Assembly: GCF_021012795.1 (NCBI RefSeq)
Contig: NZ_VFYU01000018.1
Coordinates: 175,567-239,566 of the forward strand
Reading direction: 5' to 3'
From: Psychrobacter sp. I-STPA10
GTDB taxonomy: Bacteria > Pseudomonadota > Gammaproteobacteria > Pseudomonadales > Moraxellaceae
Length of the DNA: 64,000 nucleotides
The notes under the pieces are model-generated. The model ran no database searches. It was not told the origin of the DNA and was given only the letters and a program-made list of their open reading frames with translations. Position numbers and translations under genes: made by a program. Positions 8,354 to 18,872 of the stretch are shown here, piece by piece (the stretch's first letter is position 1; each line of letters opens with the position of its first letter).

Positions 8354-9095
8354 GAGAGCATTAGTGTTTGGTGCAACTTCAGGAATTGCTCAGGAAATTA
8401 TTAAAATACTAATTACAGAAGGTTGCTCTGTATATTGCGTAAGTAGAAATATTAATAAACATGAAGCTCTTATTAAAGATTTGAACGTAAGAAAGGATAT
8501 TAGTCAGAATATAGGGGGGGAAGTTATTGATTTAAATAGAATAGAAGAACATGAAAATATTATATATAGAGCTTTAGATTTTTTAGGAGAGATAGATGTA
8601 GTATTTATGGCTCAAGGAGTCTTACCTGAACATGATAAAGTTATTAAAGAACCAGCATATGTTATAGATTGTATAAACACAAATGCTACTAATGTGATTC
8701 ATTTAATCACCATAGTAACAAATGTTTTATTAGAACAAGAAAGAGGAAGTATAGTTGTATTGAGTTCTGTAGCAGGTGATAGGGGACGACAAAGTAATTA
8801 TGTGTATGGATGTTCGAAAGGAATGTTAAGTATATTTTTACAAGGATTAAGAAATAGACTTGTCAATCAAAATATTCATGTTATGACAGTGAAGCCAGGG
8901 TTTGTTGATACAGAGATGACAAAAGATATACAGAATAAAGGTATCTTATGGGCCCAACCAGATAGTGTGGCAAGAAGTATTATCAAAGCCTTAAAAAAGA
9001 AAAAAGATATCGTATATATACCTTGGTTTTGGCAATGGATTATGTTAATAATCAAAGTTATACCAGAAAAAATATTTAAGAGATTAAGTTTATGA
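8340..9095 (+). CDS. dprE2: Short-chain dehydrogenase, DprE2-like
   Basis: A classical SDR of 251 residues with an N-terminal Rossmann motif (FGATSGIA, residues 10-17), a catalytic Ser in VLSSVAG, and YGCSK with the catalytic Tyr and Lys near residue 157. A C-terminal hydrophobic/amphipathic stretch with Trp residues could hold it near the membrane. DprE2 partners DprE1 and uses NAD(P)H to reduce polyprenylphosphoryl-2-keto-erythro-pentofuranose to polyprenylphosphoryl-arabinofuranose. The family is diverse, so the specific role comes from the overlap with the dprE1-like gene. The downstream HAD gene overlaps its stop by 4 bases (ATGA). Confidence 0.8.
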   Translation: MVIYKRALVFGATSGIAQEIIKILITEGCSVYCVSRNINKHEALIKDLNVRKDISQNIGGEVIDLNRIEEHENIIYRALDFLGEIDVVFMAQGVLPEHDKVIKEPAYVIDCINTNATNVIHLITIVTNVLLEQERGSIVVLSSVAGDRGRQSNYVYGCSKGMLSIFLQGLRNRLVNQNIHVMTVKPGFVDTEMTKDIQNKGILWAQPDSVARSIIKALKKKKDIVYIPWFWQWIMLIIKVIPEKIFKRLSL

Positions 9096-9736
9096 GTGAT
9101 AAATATGCTTTTTTTGATTTCGATGGTACATTAACTAAAAAAGATAGTTTATTATTTTTTTTAAGATATTTAATTAATAATGATATATTGTTTTTAATTA
9201 AGATATTTTTATTATCTCCAATATTAATAGGATATTTTCTTAAGATTATTCCAAACTATACTGCAAAAGAGAAATTAATAAGTTCTTTCGTTAAGGATAA
9301 GAAAATCAATTGGTTATATGATAAAAGTATTTTTTTTTCAGAAAAATTGGTTGTGAAAATTTTAAGAAAAGAAGGTATTGAAAAATTAAGGTACCATCAA
9401 AAAAAAGGGTATATTTGTGTTTTAGTTAGTGCTTCTTTAGAGGTTTATTTACAACCATGGGCTGAGAAACAAGGCTTTGATTATGTGATTGGAACTAAAT
9501 TGCAAACAAAAGATGGTTTGTTAACTGGAAATTTTGTGGGTAATAATTGTTTTGGGGATGAAAAAGTTTATCGTATTGAGAATAGATTTGGAAGAGATTG
9601 TTGGATTGATAGTTTTGTGTATACAGACTCTTTAGCAGACCTTCCGATCCTGAAGAAATCTAGTTATCCTTTTATATTACATAAAGGATTTTTTATAAAA
9701 TTTAATGATACACATACTAAAGTTTCTGATAGATGA
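9092..9736 (+). CDS. HAD-IB family phosphatase, probable polyprenylphosphoryl-phosphoribose phosphatase
   Basis: A 214-residue HAD hydrolase: motif I DFDGTLT (residues 9-15), motif II Ser in LVSAS, motif III Lys near GDEKVY, and motif IV as TDSLADLP. This is the phosphoserine phosphatase-like IB subclass, with a hydrophobic helical cap (residues 25-55). In the arabinose-donor pathway, the 5-phosphate of polyprenylphosphoryl-5-phosphoribose must be removed before DprE1 acts. In mycobacteria a PAP2-type enzyme has been proposed, so a HAD enzyme here would be a functional replacement. That is inferred from operon position (ATGA overlap with dprE2). It is the last gene of the AT-rich block. Confidence 0.7.
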   Translation: MSDKYAFFDFDGTLTKKDSLLFFLRYLINNDILFLIKIFLLSPILIGYFLKIIPNYTAKEKLISSFVKDKKINWLYDKSIFFSEKLVVKILRKEGIEKLRYHQKKGYICVLVSASLEVYLQPWAEKQGFDYVIGTKLQTKDGLLTGNFVGNNCFGDEKVYRIENRFGRDCWIDSFVYTDSLADLPILKKSSYPFILHKGFFIKFNDTHTKVSDR

Positions 9737-9971
9737 GGTTTTTTTATTATTTGAGTCTAATATGTTAAGAATAGAAGCTAAGTGTGGTATAGTTAATTAA
9801 GGGAAACTGTGTATGTAGGGAATCTAAACTAATTACTAACAAGGCTCTCAAAAACAAGTAACTAAAAACTATATTAGAAGATATGGTGATATTTGTAGAT
9901 AATGGACAAAACTTGGATGTAGTTAGTTTACGTCCTTGATAAGGTTTAATAGTAAGTTGGAAGTTAAAGTT

Positions 9972-10412
9972 ATGAAGATATTGCAAAAAGGTTTTACATT
10001 AATAGAATTGATGATGGTAATTTTTATTATTGGTATTTTAGCCGCCATTGCAATACCTGCTTATATGGATTATATCACAAGAGCACATGTATCAGAAGCA
10101 ATAAATCTTGGCGCAGGTATGAAAGCAATCTTGGGTGAATATGGATGGAATCATGCAGCATGGCCAACAGCCTTAGTAGATAATAGTACACCTGCTGGTA
10201 TAGGAGAGATTAATGTCACTTTAGTCGGCAAATATTCTACTATGAGCCCCGTAGTTGTAGGTACCTATCCTCAAGCAAGTTTAACTATGACCATGACAAC
10301 AGGTAGGGCGTCAGGACAAACTATTGTGTTTAATACAAATGATGGTGCTGCAACTTGGAGTTGTAATAGTGGTACGATAGATGATCGGTATCTTCCTAAA
10401 GCCTGCTATTAA
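9972..10412 (+). CDS. Type IV pilin, second PilA paralogue
   Basis: Prepilin of 146 residues. The start at 9972 gives the short leader MKILQKG, with GGAAG at 9959-9963 as ribosome binding site; an in-frame ATG at 9936 would give an odd long leader. The processed helix is present, but Phe replaces an Ala in it ([10 protein letters not shown]). The C-terminal disulfide loop is kept (TWSC ... KACY). It aligns end to end with the pilin at 2647, sharing [14 protein letters not shown] and GAATWSC segments, while loops differ. I see no sigma-54 promoter in its 235-base upstream region, unlike the first copy. It may be an alternative subunit, a minor component or a silent donor for recombination. Confidence 0.85.
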   Translation: MKILQKGFTLIELMMVIFIIGILAAIAIPAYMDYITRAHVSEAINLGAGMKAILGEYGWNHAAWPTALVDNSTPAGIGEINVTLVGKYSTMSPVVVGTYPQASLTMTMTTGRASGQTIVFNTNDGAATWSCNSGTIDDRYLPKACY

Positions 10413-10428
10413 TTAAAAACTGTCTAAC

Positions 10429-10480
10429 CCACCATAACTGAGTATTAGCATGGTGGAGTCAGAATAAGTTTGTTTTTTTT
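10429..10480 (+). terminator. Possible weak terminator after second pilin
   Basis: CCACCAT and ATGGTGG form a seven-base stem with a wide loop (10429-10456). A run of eight Ts appears only about 20 bases later, so function is uncertain. The rest of the gap to fdxA shows nothing I recognise. Confidence 0.3.
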
Positions 10481-10605
10481 AAGAGTAACTAAAAATAAAT
10501 TAACAAATAACTATCATACCTGATGAAAGCAAAGTTTAGTAATAAAAGACATGCATTATGTCAATATACTCATAAAATGTTCATACTCTAAATTATAAAA
10601 AATCT

Positions 10606-10929
10606 CTACTTCTCCAAATACTGCAATTTACCTTCAACGCCGTCCCATTCTTTGTGGTCAGGTAGGGGTTCTCTCATTTCGGTAATGTTATCCCACTGTT
10701 CAGCAAGCTCAGCGTTGAGCTCGATAAACACCTCTTGGCCAGCAGGCACTTCGTCTTCAGAGAAAATTGCATTGGCGGGACATTCTGGCTCACATAAAGC
10801 ACAGTCGATACACTCATCAGGATGGATGACCAAAAAGTTAGGTCCTTCATAAAAACAGTCTACAGGGCAGACTTCCACACAGTCGGTGTATTTGCAGCGG
10901 ATGCAATTATCAGTAACAACAAAGGCCAT
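10606..10929 (-). CDS. fdxA: Seven-iron ferredoxin FdxA
   Basis: 107 residues. The Cys pattern near the N-terminus ([17 protein letters not shown]) and a second cluster ([12 protein letters not shown], about residues 40-51) are those of 3Fe-4S/4Fe-4S ferredoxins of the Azotobacter FdI/Pseudomonas FdxA type. The C-terminal extension of about 45 residues with acidic character is also typical. It is a soluble one-electron carrier; its redox partner is not shown by the sequence. It lies downstream of mutS on the same strand, an arrangement common in Pseudomonas and Acinetobacter, with a gap of about 125 bases. Confidence 0.95.
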   Translation of the reverse strand: MAFVVTDNCIRCKYTDCVEVCPVDCFYEGPNFLVIHPDECIDCALCEPECPANAIFSEDEVPAGQEVFIELNAELAEQWDNITEMREPLPDHKEWDGVEGKLQYLEK

Positions 10930-11055
10930 AGCGACGGCTACCTTCTATATTAGTGTTAAAATCTAGGGATTGGGGGACTGTTGAACAGCCCATAGTGTTT
11001 GTCAATCAATAGTACTGGTTAATCAAAGGCGTATTTTACTCTCTTCTATCCTATT

Positions 11056-14000
11056 TCACAAATCATCACAGTCACCATTTTTTAGAGCATATATGAGCTG
11101 TAAAGCTTGCATTGGGGTGAGTTCATCAGGGTTGATATTCTTTAATCGCTCAATCAGTGTTAGGGCTTGCTGCATATGCGCTGGCGGTGTTTGATTAATG
11201 GGTGTATTTACAAATAAATCAAGGTTTTGGTCGTCTATATTGGTGTTGTGATTATGGCTATGGTCGTCTTGTCGATAAGCTTTGTCACAATTGGCATAGC
11301 TGTCATTATCATTATGGCTATTGCTTGATAAGTTTGGTGCTGTTGCCCTTGGTTGTAATTTTAAATCAGTGATAGGTTCTGCGACTTGACGACTGTTTTG
11401 CTGTAAATAGGCAGTAGAGGGGGGTATGTTTTGATTTTGATGCAAATATGCTTGTGCTTGTATGAGTACTTGTTCAGGAATCCCCGCCATTTTGGCAACA
11501 TGTAGCCCAAAGCTGGAGTTGGCAGCACCTGATTGGATTTTGTGCAGTAACAATAACTGTCCGTCAATTTCGCTGGCAGCAACATGAACATTGCGGATTT
11601 TGCCTTGCAGACGTTTTTGTTTGGCAAGTTCGGTTAGTTCAAAATAATGGGTTGCAAATAAGGTTAGGCTACCCATATCGCTGAGACGTTCGACACAAGC
11701 ATGAGCAATGGCAAGTCCATCGCTGGTTGATGTACCACGTCCTACTTCATCCATCAATACCAATGATTTGTCACTAGCAAGGTTTAAGATTTGTGCTGTT
11801 TCGATCATCTCTACCATAAAGGTAGATTTGCCACCTGCTAAGTCATCGGCTGAACCAATACGGGTAAAGATACGATCAATGTCACTGATGGTAGCAGAGG
11901 CGGCAGGCACAAAACTGCCACAGCAAGCAAGCAGCACAATCAACGCGGTTTGGCGCATAAAGGTGGATTTGCCACCCATATTTGGTCCTGTAATTAATAG
12001 CAAACGCTGAGGATGACTGTCTATACCAAGATGGCAATCGTTGGCAATAAATGGACTTAATGAACGACTGTTTGTTGTTAAGTTTTTATTGGGTGTATGA
12101 AGGCGTGACTCAACGACCAAATGGCGACCTGCTTCGATGGCAATCCCTGAGCTGTTAGGGTCAAGCTGAGGACGTGTCCAGTGGTTGTTTTTGGCAAGTA
12201 TTGCCCAGTTAATCATTACATCTAGCTGAGCGATGGCATGAGCCAATCTTTGCATACTATTGAGTGAGTCGCTAAGTGTGTGTAGTAGTGTTTGATACAG
12301 TGCTTTTTCTCGTACTAATGCTTCAGTTTGTGCACTCAGATACTCTGTCTCTAATATTTTTAAGGACTCAGTGATAAAGCGTTCGCTATTTTTTAACGTT
12401 TGTCGACGGATAAAATGTGACGGTGCTTGTTTGGCTTGTCCTTTGGGTAGTTCAAAATAAAAGCCACTGACTTTATTAAAGCCAACTTTTAATGAGGTTA
12501 AATTGGTTGCTTCACGCTGTGCTTGTAACATCTCATCAAGCGAGTCTTGTATGTTATCGTGTAGATGGGTTAGACGATCAAACGTTTCATCATAACCTTG
12601 AGCAATCATACCGCCATCGCGAATATGGGCAGGCGGATTTTCAATAATGGCGCGGTCGATGAGTTTAGCAACGTCACTGATATCAGTATGTATAGGTGGC
12701 AGTTGCTGCATAAGTAGGGGAATTAGCCCTTGGCTAGCGGTATCTAGCGGCAGGTCATTGATGGCACTGCCAAACAGATGTGCTGCTTGAATACTATCTA
12801 GTAGTCGTCGTAAGTCTTTTGGTTTGGCGCTACCAAGCGCAATACGACTACTGATTCGCTCAATATCAGCGATGCCAGAAAGAATATGAGTTAGATCATC
12901 AAGTTGCTTTTTACTGAGTGTTTGTAGGTTTTCGATGCCATCAAGACGTTGTTGTAATGTGCTTAGGGAAGAAGCGGTTTGGTGAGTGGTGTTAGTAGAT
13001 AGTCGCAATGGGCGTTTGAGCTGATTAATAAGCAAGCGTTTACCCATAGGAGTTTGGCAATGATTAACCACAGATACTAGGCTAGTACCTGTCGCACTCA
13101 CACTATCAAATAGTTCTAGATTTTTTTGGCTGATATGATCAATGATTAAATAATCTTGTGCATTCTCGACAATTAATTCATTGACCTGTGGTACTTGGCG
13201 TTGCTGGGTTTGCTGTGCATAATGAATCAGAGCGGCACAGCTACTTTGTACTAAGGGTAAGTTAGCAATACCAAAACCTTCCAAAGTTTGGACATTAAAT
13301 TGCGAGCATAGGGTGTCATTGGCGTGTTGACGATGAAAGTCCCCTGCGGCCACACGGATCAGTGGGCAGTCTAGTTCAGACTCTAACCACTGTTGCCAAT
13401 CATCGGTCAGAGTTTCGGAGATAATAACCTCACTGGGTGCAAAGCGTACCAGTACGGTGAGCAGTTGAGATTTTAGGCTATCCGTATCTTTGGTATTGAG
13501 TGCTTGGGTGCGAATTTGCCCTGCATTTAAGTCCAATTGACTGATGGCAGCATGGCTGGCACTGGTTGTTGTTTTATTTTTTGAGCTGGTTTGAATATCA
13601 ATAGCCACCACACTGGGGGTATGATTGGGTGCAATTAGGGCATCATCGGTTAGTGTGCCAGCAGTTAGCGTTTTGACCACCTCACGACGCATGATGCCTT
13701 TTTTATTAGAGGATATAGGGCTTGTTTTATCAGCTTTAGAATGATTGGTTTTTTGTGTACTAGCTAACAGGTCAATATCATCATCTTCTTCTATTTGTTC
13801 ACAGATGACCACGGTTTCACCAGCCGCAATTAAGCGTGCCATATAGCTGTCGGCTGCATGAAAAGGAACACCTGCCATAGCGATGGTATTACCAGATTTG
13901 TCTGTACCACGCCGAGTTAAAGTAATGTCTAGAATATCTGCTGCTCGTTGGGCATCAGTAAAAAACAACTCATAAAAGTCGCCCATTCGATATAGCAGTA

Positions 14001-14124
14001 ACGCATTGGGGTATTGTGCTTTTAAGCTAAGATACTGTACCATCATTGGGGTGTGGTCAGCTAAGTTATAAGTATCTTGACCGATGCGAATTAGGTCAGG
14101 GTTATGTTGATTGCTGATATTCAT
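11056..14124 (-). CDS. mutS: DNA mismatch repair ATPase MutS
   Basis: MutS with all main domains. The mismatch-reading motif GDFYELF is near the N-terminus, followed by connector and core lever domains. The ABC ATPase has Walker [10 protein letters not shown], signature/Walker [13 protein letters not shown] and the helix-turn-helix region after LFATHYFEL. It ends with a short helical tail typical of the tetramerisation/MutL-contact end. At about 1020 residues it is longer than the usual 850-880. The extra length lies in a polar insertion after residue 140 and a His/Asn/Asp-rich linker before the C-terminal tail. I used the Met at 14124 (MNISNQHN); an in-frame ATG at 14178 adds 18 residues, and neither has a clear ribosome site. 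Confidence 0.95.
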   Translation of the reverse strand: MNISNQHNPDLIRIGQDTYNLADHTPMMVQYLSLKAQYPNALLLYRMGDFYELFFTDAQRAADILDITLTRRGTDKSGNTIAMAGVPFHAADSYMARLIAAGETVVICEQIEEDDDIDLLASTQKTNHSKADKTSPISSNKKGIMRREVVKTLTAGTLTDDALIAPNHTPSVVAIDIQTSSKNKTTTSASHAAISQLDLNAGQIRTQALNTKDTDSLKSQLLTVLVRFAPSEVIISETLTDDWQQWLESELDCPLIRVAAGDFHRQHANDTLCSQFNVQTLEGFGIANLPLVQSSCAALIHYAQQTQQRQVPQVNELIVENAQDYLIIDHISQKNLELFDSVSATGTSLVSVVNHCQTPMGKRLLINQLKRPLRLSTNTTHQTASSLSTLQQRLDGIENLQTLSKKQLDDLTHILSGIADIERISSRIALGSAKPKDLRRLLDSIQAAHLFGSAINDLPLDTASQGLIPLLMQQLPPIHTDISDVAKLIDRAIIENPPAHIRDGGMIAQGYDETFDRLTHLHDNIQDSLDEMLQAQREATNLTSLKVGFNKVSGFYFELPKGQAKQAPSHFIRRQTLKNSERFITESLKILETEYLSAQTEALVREKALYQTLLHTLSDSLNSMQRLAHAIAQLDVMINWAILAKNNHWTRPQLDPNSSGIAIEAGRHLVVESRLHTPNKNLTTNSRSLSPFIANDCHLGIDSHPQRLLLITGPNMGGKSTFMRQTALIVLLACCGSFVPAASATISDIDRIFTRIGSADDLAGGKSTFMVEMIETAQILNLASDKSLVLMDEVGRGTSTSDGLAIAHACVERLSDMGSLTLFATHYFELTELAKQKRLQGKIRNVHVAASEIDGQLLLLHKIQSGAANSSFGLHVAKMAGIPEQVLIQAQAYLHQNQNIPPSTAYLQQNSRQVAEPITDLKLQPRATAPNLSSNSHNDNDSYANCDKAYRQDDHSHNHNTNIDDQNLDLFVNTPINQTPPAHMQQALTLIERLKNINPDELTPMQALQLIYALKNGDCDDL

Positions 14125-14417
14125 AGATAGGTCGATTGTTGAATGAAAAGTTTGAAGACAAAGGGGGTATTCTATCATGAGCCATTGTTACAAAAAGCTT
14201 TTTTTCTAACAGTCAGGGGTACAGATTATTTATTATTATCAATAATTAAATTGCATGATTTATAATCGAAATTTGCCTTATTTTTACCCTTGTATCTATC
14301 TAAAACATAACCATATATAATAAGAACAATTTTTTTTGGGGGTAGACAAGATATTAAGGTACTAAAAAAGCCATCTTGAATCTTTGTCACCAATAAATTC
14401 CACAGGTTTATAAAATT

Positions 14418-17264
14418 ATGTTATCAAAAATAGTCGGCAGTGTGATTGGGACAAAAAATGATCGTGAGCTAAAACGCATGCGGCAAATTGTCAAAAAAAT
14501 CAATGCCCAAGAAAGTAATATCCAGCCTTTATCAGATGAGCAGCTACGCGAAAAAACAGTAGAATTTAAGCAGCGTTATGATAAAGGTGAAAGTCTTGAT
14601 GCGCTGCTGCCAGAAGCTTTTGCAGTATGTCGTGAAGCGTCAAAACGCACTTTGGGTATGCGCCATTTTGATGTGCAGCTTATCGGGGGTATTACCTTAC
14701 ATGAGGGTAGTATCGCTGAAATGCGTACAGGTGAGGGTAAAACGTTGATGGCAACATTGGCAATTTATCTCAATGCGCTTAGTGGTAAAGGGGTTCATGT
14801 GGTGACGGTCAATGACTATTTGGCTGCCCGTGATGCAGATTTGAACCGTCCTTTATTTAACTTTTTGGGCTTGACAGTGGGGGTGATTTACTCACAACAG
14901 CCACCACAAGAAAAAATTGATGCCTATCAAGCCGATATTACTTATGGTACCAATAATGAATATGGCTTTGATTATTTGCGTGACAACATGGTGTTTAGCC
15001 TAAATGAAAAAAAGCAACGTCCACTAAATTATTGCATCATTGATGAAATTGACTCAATTTTGATTGATGAGGCACGTACCCCATTAATTATCTCGGGACA
15101 GGCAGAAGATTCTTCTCGTACTTATGCGCTGATTAATACCATTATTCCACGTTTGCAACGCTCCAAAGATGAAGAAGCTAACAAAAATAATGAAGAAGGC
15201 GATTTTTGGATTGATGAAAAAAACCGCCAAATTGAAATTAGCGAAAAAGGCTATGAAAAAATTGAGCGTTTCTTGATTGAAGTGGGTGAGCTTGGCGAGA
15301 ATGAAAGTCTCTATAGTCCTGCTCGATTGCCATTGTTGGCGCATGTTCAAGCAGCGATACGTGCGCATCATATCTTTGTCAAAAATATCCATTATATTGT
15401 CGATGAAGGTGAAGTCATTATCGTTGATGAAAACACAGGACGTACCATGCCGGGGCGGCGTTGGTCAGAAGGTTTGCATCAAGCCGTCGAAGCCAAAGAA
15501 AATGTTGAGATTCAAGCAGAAAACCAAACACTGGCAACCACCACCTTCCAAAACTATTTCCGCTTGTATGATAAATTATCAGGTATGACGGGTACAGCAG
15601 ATACTGAAGCGGCAGAGTTTAAGTCAACTTATGATTTAGATGTTGTGGTGATTCCTACCCATAAGCCAATCGCCAGACAAGATTTAGATGATCAGATATT
15701 TTTGACCAAGCTGGGTAAGTACAAAGGCATTATTCGTGAGATTAAAGAAATCCAAGCCAAAGGTGCCCCCATTTTGGTGGGTACAGCAACCATTGAGGCG
15801 AGTGAAGAGCTGTCATATTTGCTCGATCAAGAAGGCATTAAACACAATGTATTAAATGCTAAACAGCATGAGCGTGAGGCAGAAATTATCTCACAAGCGG
15901 GTAGCCCTCGAGCTGTAACCATTGCAACTAACATGGCAGGGCGTGGTACCGATATTATTTTGGGTGGTAACTGGCAGGCACAAATTGTTGATCCTGAAAA
16001 TGTTGATGCAGAACAAATGCAGAAACTAAAAGAGCAGTGGCAGAAAAGACATGATGAAGTTTTAGCTGCTGGTGGATTGCACATTATTGGCTCAGAGCGT
16101 CATGAATCACGTCGTATTGATAATCAGCTACGTGGGCGGGCAGGGCGTCAAGGTGATCCTGGTCAGTCACGTTTCTTTTTATCACTAGAAGATGATTTGA
16201 TGCGTATCTTTGCTGGTGACCGTGTGGTGAATATGATGCGTGCGATGGGGCTGAAAGAAGATGAAGCCATTGAGCACAAAATGGTCTCTAAGTCGATTGA
16301 AAATGCGCAAGGTAAAGTAGAAAGTCGTGATTTTGATGCACGTAAAAATTTGCTTAAATATGATGATGTTGCCAATGATCAGCGTAAAGTAATTTATGCG
16401 CAGCGTGATGACTTATTGGCTGAAGCAGATCTAAAAGACACCATAGAAGCGATGCACCGTGAAGTTTATGACATATTGATCAGTCAGTTTGTCATTCCTG
16501 GATCTATTGATGATCAATGGAATATTGATGGCTTAGAAGATGAGCTAGAAACCGAATTTAAAGTTTTTATGCCGATTAATGATTGGCTTGATGAAGATCG
16601 TCGCTTAGATGAAGAAGGTCTACGTGAAAAGATTATCCAAACTGCATTAGATCGTTATCATGAGCGTCGAGAGCAAATGGGTGAACAGCAGGCAGCTCAG
16701 CTTGAGCGTCATTTTATGTTACAAAGTTTGGATCGTCATTGGAAAGAACATTTGACGCAAATGGATCAACTGCGTAAAGGTATTCACTTGCGTGGCTATG
16801 CTCAAAAAAATCCTGAGCAAGAGTATAAGCGGGAGTCATTTGAGTTATTTACCATGATGATGGGTGCTATCAAATCTGATACTGTACAAGATTTATCTCG
16901 TGTTCATATACCTAGCAAAGAAGAGCTAGAAGCGTTAGCAGAGCAAAGACGATTAGAAGCAGAACAGATGCAGCGGCAAATGCATTTTGAGCACAATGAG
17001 ATAGATAGTCTCACTGGCGAAGCTCATGAAGACCCTGAAGTTGCTGCGCGTAATCGTGCCAGAGAGCAACAATCTACAGGTCAAGTTCGCATTAATATTA
17101 ATAATACAGTAGCAACTGACTTGGTAAGTAATAAAAACAATGCCCAATCTGATGCAGATGTAAGCGAAGATGATGCAGCTTATCAAGGCTTGAATATTAG
17201 TCGTAACTCTCCTTGTCCTTGTGGCTCTGGATTAAGATATAAGCAATGTCATGGACGGCTGTAA
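14418..17264 (+). CDS. secA: Preprotein translocase ATPase SecA
   Basis: SecA of 948 residues, slightly longer than E. coli SecA. Walker A is GEGKT (residues 105-109). The DEAD-like site reads [17 protein letters not shown], the second ATPase fold has NMAGRGTDI, and [12 protein letters not shown] is the motif VI region. The C-terminus carries the zinc-binding SEC-C motif [14 protein letters not shown], which contacts SecB and phospholipid. It drives post-translational export through SecYEG. It is divergent from mutS across a 290-base gap that must hold both promoters. No recognisable secM precedes it, so the E. coli style of secretion-responsive control is not evident. Confidence 0.98.
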   Translation: MLSKIVGSVIGTKNDRELKRMRQIVKKINAQESNIQPLSDEQLREKTVEFKQRYDKGESLDALLPEAFAVCREASKRTLGMRHFDVQLIGGITLHEGSIAEMRTGEGKTLMATLAIYLNALSGKGVHVVTVNDYLAARDADLNRPLFNFLGLTVGVIYSQQPPQEKIDAYQADITYGTNNEYGFDYLRDNMVFSLNEKKQRPLNYCIIDEIDSILIDEARTPLIISGQAEDSSRTYALINTIIPRLQRSKDEEANKNNEEGDFWIDEKNRQIEISEKGYEKIERFLIEVGELGENESLYSPARLPLLAHVQAAIRAHHIFVKNIHYIVDEGEVIIVDENTGRTMPGRRWSEGLHQAVEAKENVEIQAENQTLATTTFQNYFRLYDKLSGMTGTADTEAAEFKSTYDLDVVVIPTHKPIARQDLDDQIFLTKLGKYKGIIREIKEIQAKGAPILVGTATIEASEELSYLLDQEGIKHNVLNAKQHEREAEIISQAGSPRAVTIATNMAGRGTDIILGGNWQAQIVDPENVDAEQMQKLKEQWQKRHDEVLAAGGLHIIGSERHESRRIDNQLRGRAGRQGDPGQSRFFLSLEDDLMRIFAGDRVVNMMRAMGLKEDEAIEHKMVSKSIENAQGKVESRDFDARKNLLKYDDVANDQRKVIYAQRDDLLAEADLKDTIEAMHREVYDILISQFVIPGSIDDQWNIDGLEDELETEFKVFMPINDWLDEDRRLDEEGLREKIIQTALDRYHERREQMGEQQAAQLERHFMLQSLDRHWKEHLTQMDQLRKGIHLRGYAQKNPEQEYKRESFELFTMMMGAIKSDTVQDLSRVHIPSKEELEALAEQRRLEAEQMQRQMHFEHNEIDSLTGEAHEDPEVAARNRAREQQSTGQVRININNTVATDLVSNKNNAQSDADVSEDDAAYQGLNISRNSPCPCGSGLRYKQCHGRL

Positions 17265-17501
17265 TAGTATTGCTAATTTTGATACGCTTGATAAATATAA
17301 GATAGATGATTTAACGATTTTAAGTTAGACTTTATCTGAAACCATTACTGATTAACATTGAGTGTTTGGTTATATTAACCACTGATTTTATTAACTTATT
17401 AGCTGATTCACTTATTAATATTATGATGGTTAATAAAAATTAAGATATGGTGTTAATAAGATGCAGTGTTAATAAAACTATAGAATTAAAAGGGAGACGG
17501 T
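17265..17501. other. Intergenic gap secA to lipoprotein gene
   Basis: AT-rich. No convincing terminator after secA and no open frame of note. The only clear element is the ribosome binding site AGGGAGA just before 17502. Confidence 0.4.
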
Positions 17502-18008
17502 ATGTTTATAAATGATAAAAAAATTGGTGTCACTTGTGTGATGGGCATATTGCTGCTGTCTTTGGGATTGGGTGGCTGTCAAAAACATGATGAGCCTGCC
17601 AACTCTATCTCAGATGAGAGTATAGAAGAAGTACAGCCCATGTCGGCAGAGCCTGCTGAAACGGAACAAGCACTGGTGATTGATAGTGAACAAACTCCAG
17701 AAGAGGCTTCTGTGGCAGATGGTTTGGCTTCTGAAAATATAGTAGAAGTGAGTTATAATTGTACGCCAGCATTAGCAGTACATGCGACCTATAATAAATT
17801 AGAAAATAATGTGGTCTTAGATATTGCCAACAATGGTGTGGTATTGACCACTTCTAATCCTGATGGAAATCCACTGGTGTATACTGATGAACAGGATATC
17901 ACTCAGTGGCGGGTGACCCAAGGTGCACAAGATGATATGGGACAAGCAGTCCTACGAACTAATGAAGATGATAAAGTTCAGTCTTATGAATGTGGTATCG
18001 TATCCTAA
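17502..18008 (+). CDS. Lipoprotein with possible MliC-like lysozyme-inhibitor domain
   Basis: 168 residues. A signal sequence ends in a lipobox (LGGC, Cys near residue 26), then an acidic low-complexity linker (residues 30-80), then a C-terminal domain of about 75 residues starting YNCTPALAVHATY and ending with a second Cys (SYEC). The Cys pair and the short beta-strand pattern between are reminiscent of MliC/PliC inhibitors of C-type lysozyme, but the usual SGxRY signature is not clearly present, so this is tentative. It is probably anchored in the outer membrane facing the periplasm. It has a good ribosome site (AGGGAGA) and its own terminator, so it looks monocistronic. Confidence 0.5.
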   Translation: MFINDKKIGVTCVMGILLLSLGLGGCQKHDEPANSISDESIEEVQPMSAEPAETEQALVIDSEQTPEEASVADGLASENIVEVSYNCTPALAVHATYNKLENNVVLDIANNGVVLTTSNPDGNPLVYTDEQDITQWRVTQGAQDDMGQAVLRTNEDDKVQSYECGIVS

Positions 18009-18030
18009 ACTTAGGATGCTCTAAACTAAA

Positions 18031-18064
18031 AAAGAGTCAACCAGACGAGGTTGACTCTTTTTTT
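18031..18064 (+). terminator. Rho-independent terminator
   Basis: AAAGAGTCAACC and GGTTGACTCTTT form a 12-base stem with a short loop and T-run. It closes the lipoprotein gene and may also serve the convergent DUF2382 gene. Confidence 0.9.
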
Positions 18065-18107
18065 AAGTAATGATTTGCATTGATTATTAATGATTAACTA
18101 TCAGCTA

Positions 18108-18707
18108 TCAATCTTGTTTACCATGACTTAAAAATCCCTCTTCTTTGATGTCCAGCTCTTCACGTTTTAACTCAACAGAGATGCTGTCTTTATGAGTATG
18201 CGTGGTTTTTTCGATTTCTACTTCTTGCACAATATGTGTTTCTTTGCTAATGATCGCAACTTGGCGTGATAACACAATCTCGATTGGCTCTTCTCCAACT
18301 TCAACTCGATGACCATTGATGGTCACACTTGCGGTAGAGTCTAACACAGGTTCTACATGGCGGATAACTTCTTTATCATCATAGTCACCTTGTAGCAGTG
18401 ATTGAGAATCTACATCTTCATAAGTGGTGGTAACAGTTAGCACTTCTTCAATCAGTTCAATAGGTACATTCACTGTTTTGGTACGAATGTGTTTGGTTGC
18501 AATTATTTTGCCTACATCGAGTCTTTCTTTATGTACAACAGCTCGTTCTTCAAGCAGTTCTAATTTTCCAACCTGCTGCTGTTTGACTGGTTTATCAGTA
18601 GATTGTGTGGCTATTGAATTAGGAGTTAATTGATCATCTTGTACAGAGGTGTCTTGTACTTTAGTAGATAAAGCATCTTGGTTGGGTGTGTTCATAGCAG
18701 TATCCAT
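18108..18707 (-). CDS. DUF2382 (YsnF-like) stress protein
   Basis: 199 residues. After a Gln/Thr-rich N-terminal stretch of about 45 residues, a DUF2382 repeat pair begins at KLELLEERAVVHKERLDVG, and a second half has TVNIGHRVEVGEEPIEIV-like strands and an EIEKTTHTHKDSISVELKREEL closing segment. DUF2382 proteins (Bacillus YsnF, cyanobacterial and Acinetobacter homologues) are induced by stress, but their biochemical role is unknown. No PRC barrel is present here, unlike the neighbour at 18873. The two share the LELLEER ... REELDI framework and probably arose by duplication. A separate terminator lies between them. Confidence 0.75.
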   Translation of the reverse strand: MDTAMNTPNQDALSTKVQDTSVQDDQLTPNSIATQSTDKPVKQQQVGKLELLEERAVVHKERLDVGKIIATKHIRTKTVNVPIELIEEVLTVTTTYEDVDSQSLLQGDYDDKEVIRHVEPVLDSTASVTINGHRVEVGEEPIEIVLSRQVAIISKETHIVQEVEIEKTTHTHKDSISVELKREELDIKEEGFLSHGKQD

Positions 18708-18796
18708 ACATTATTTATGTGGTTGATGTGGTTGATGTGGTTAGCAGATCATATCGTTCTGTCACAATATATTATATTGAATTTAAGAGAAAAATA

Positions 18797-18827
18797 AAAA
18801 AAGCCAGAGAAAGTCTCTGGCTTTTTT
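18797..18827 (-). terminator. Terminator between the two DUF2382 genes
   Basis: AAAAAAGCCAGAGA and TCTCTGGCTTTTTT form a near-perfect stem with a three-base loop. On the minus strand it ends transcription of the PRC-barrel gene before the second DUF2382 gene. Confidence 0.88.
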
Positions 18828-18872
18828 GAACTTGAGCCAAGTGACTCAAAGGTAACAGATAACAGTTATGGC

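Noticed and set aside
18712..18745. Repeated GGTTGATGT units before the DUF2382 gene
   Set aside because: Only about three imperfect units in an otherwise ordinary upstream region; no operator I can name.
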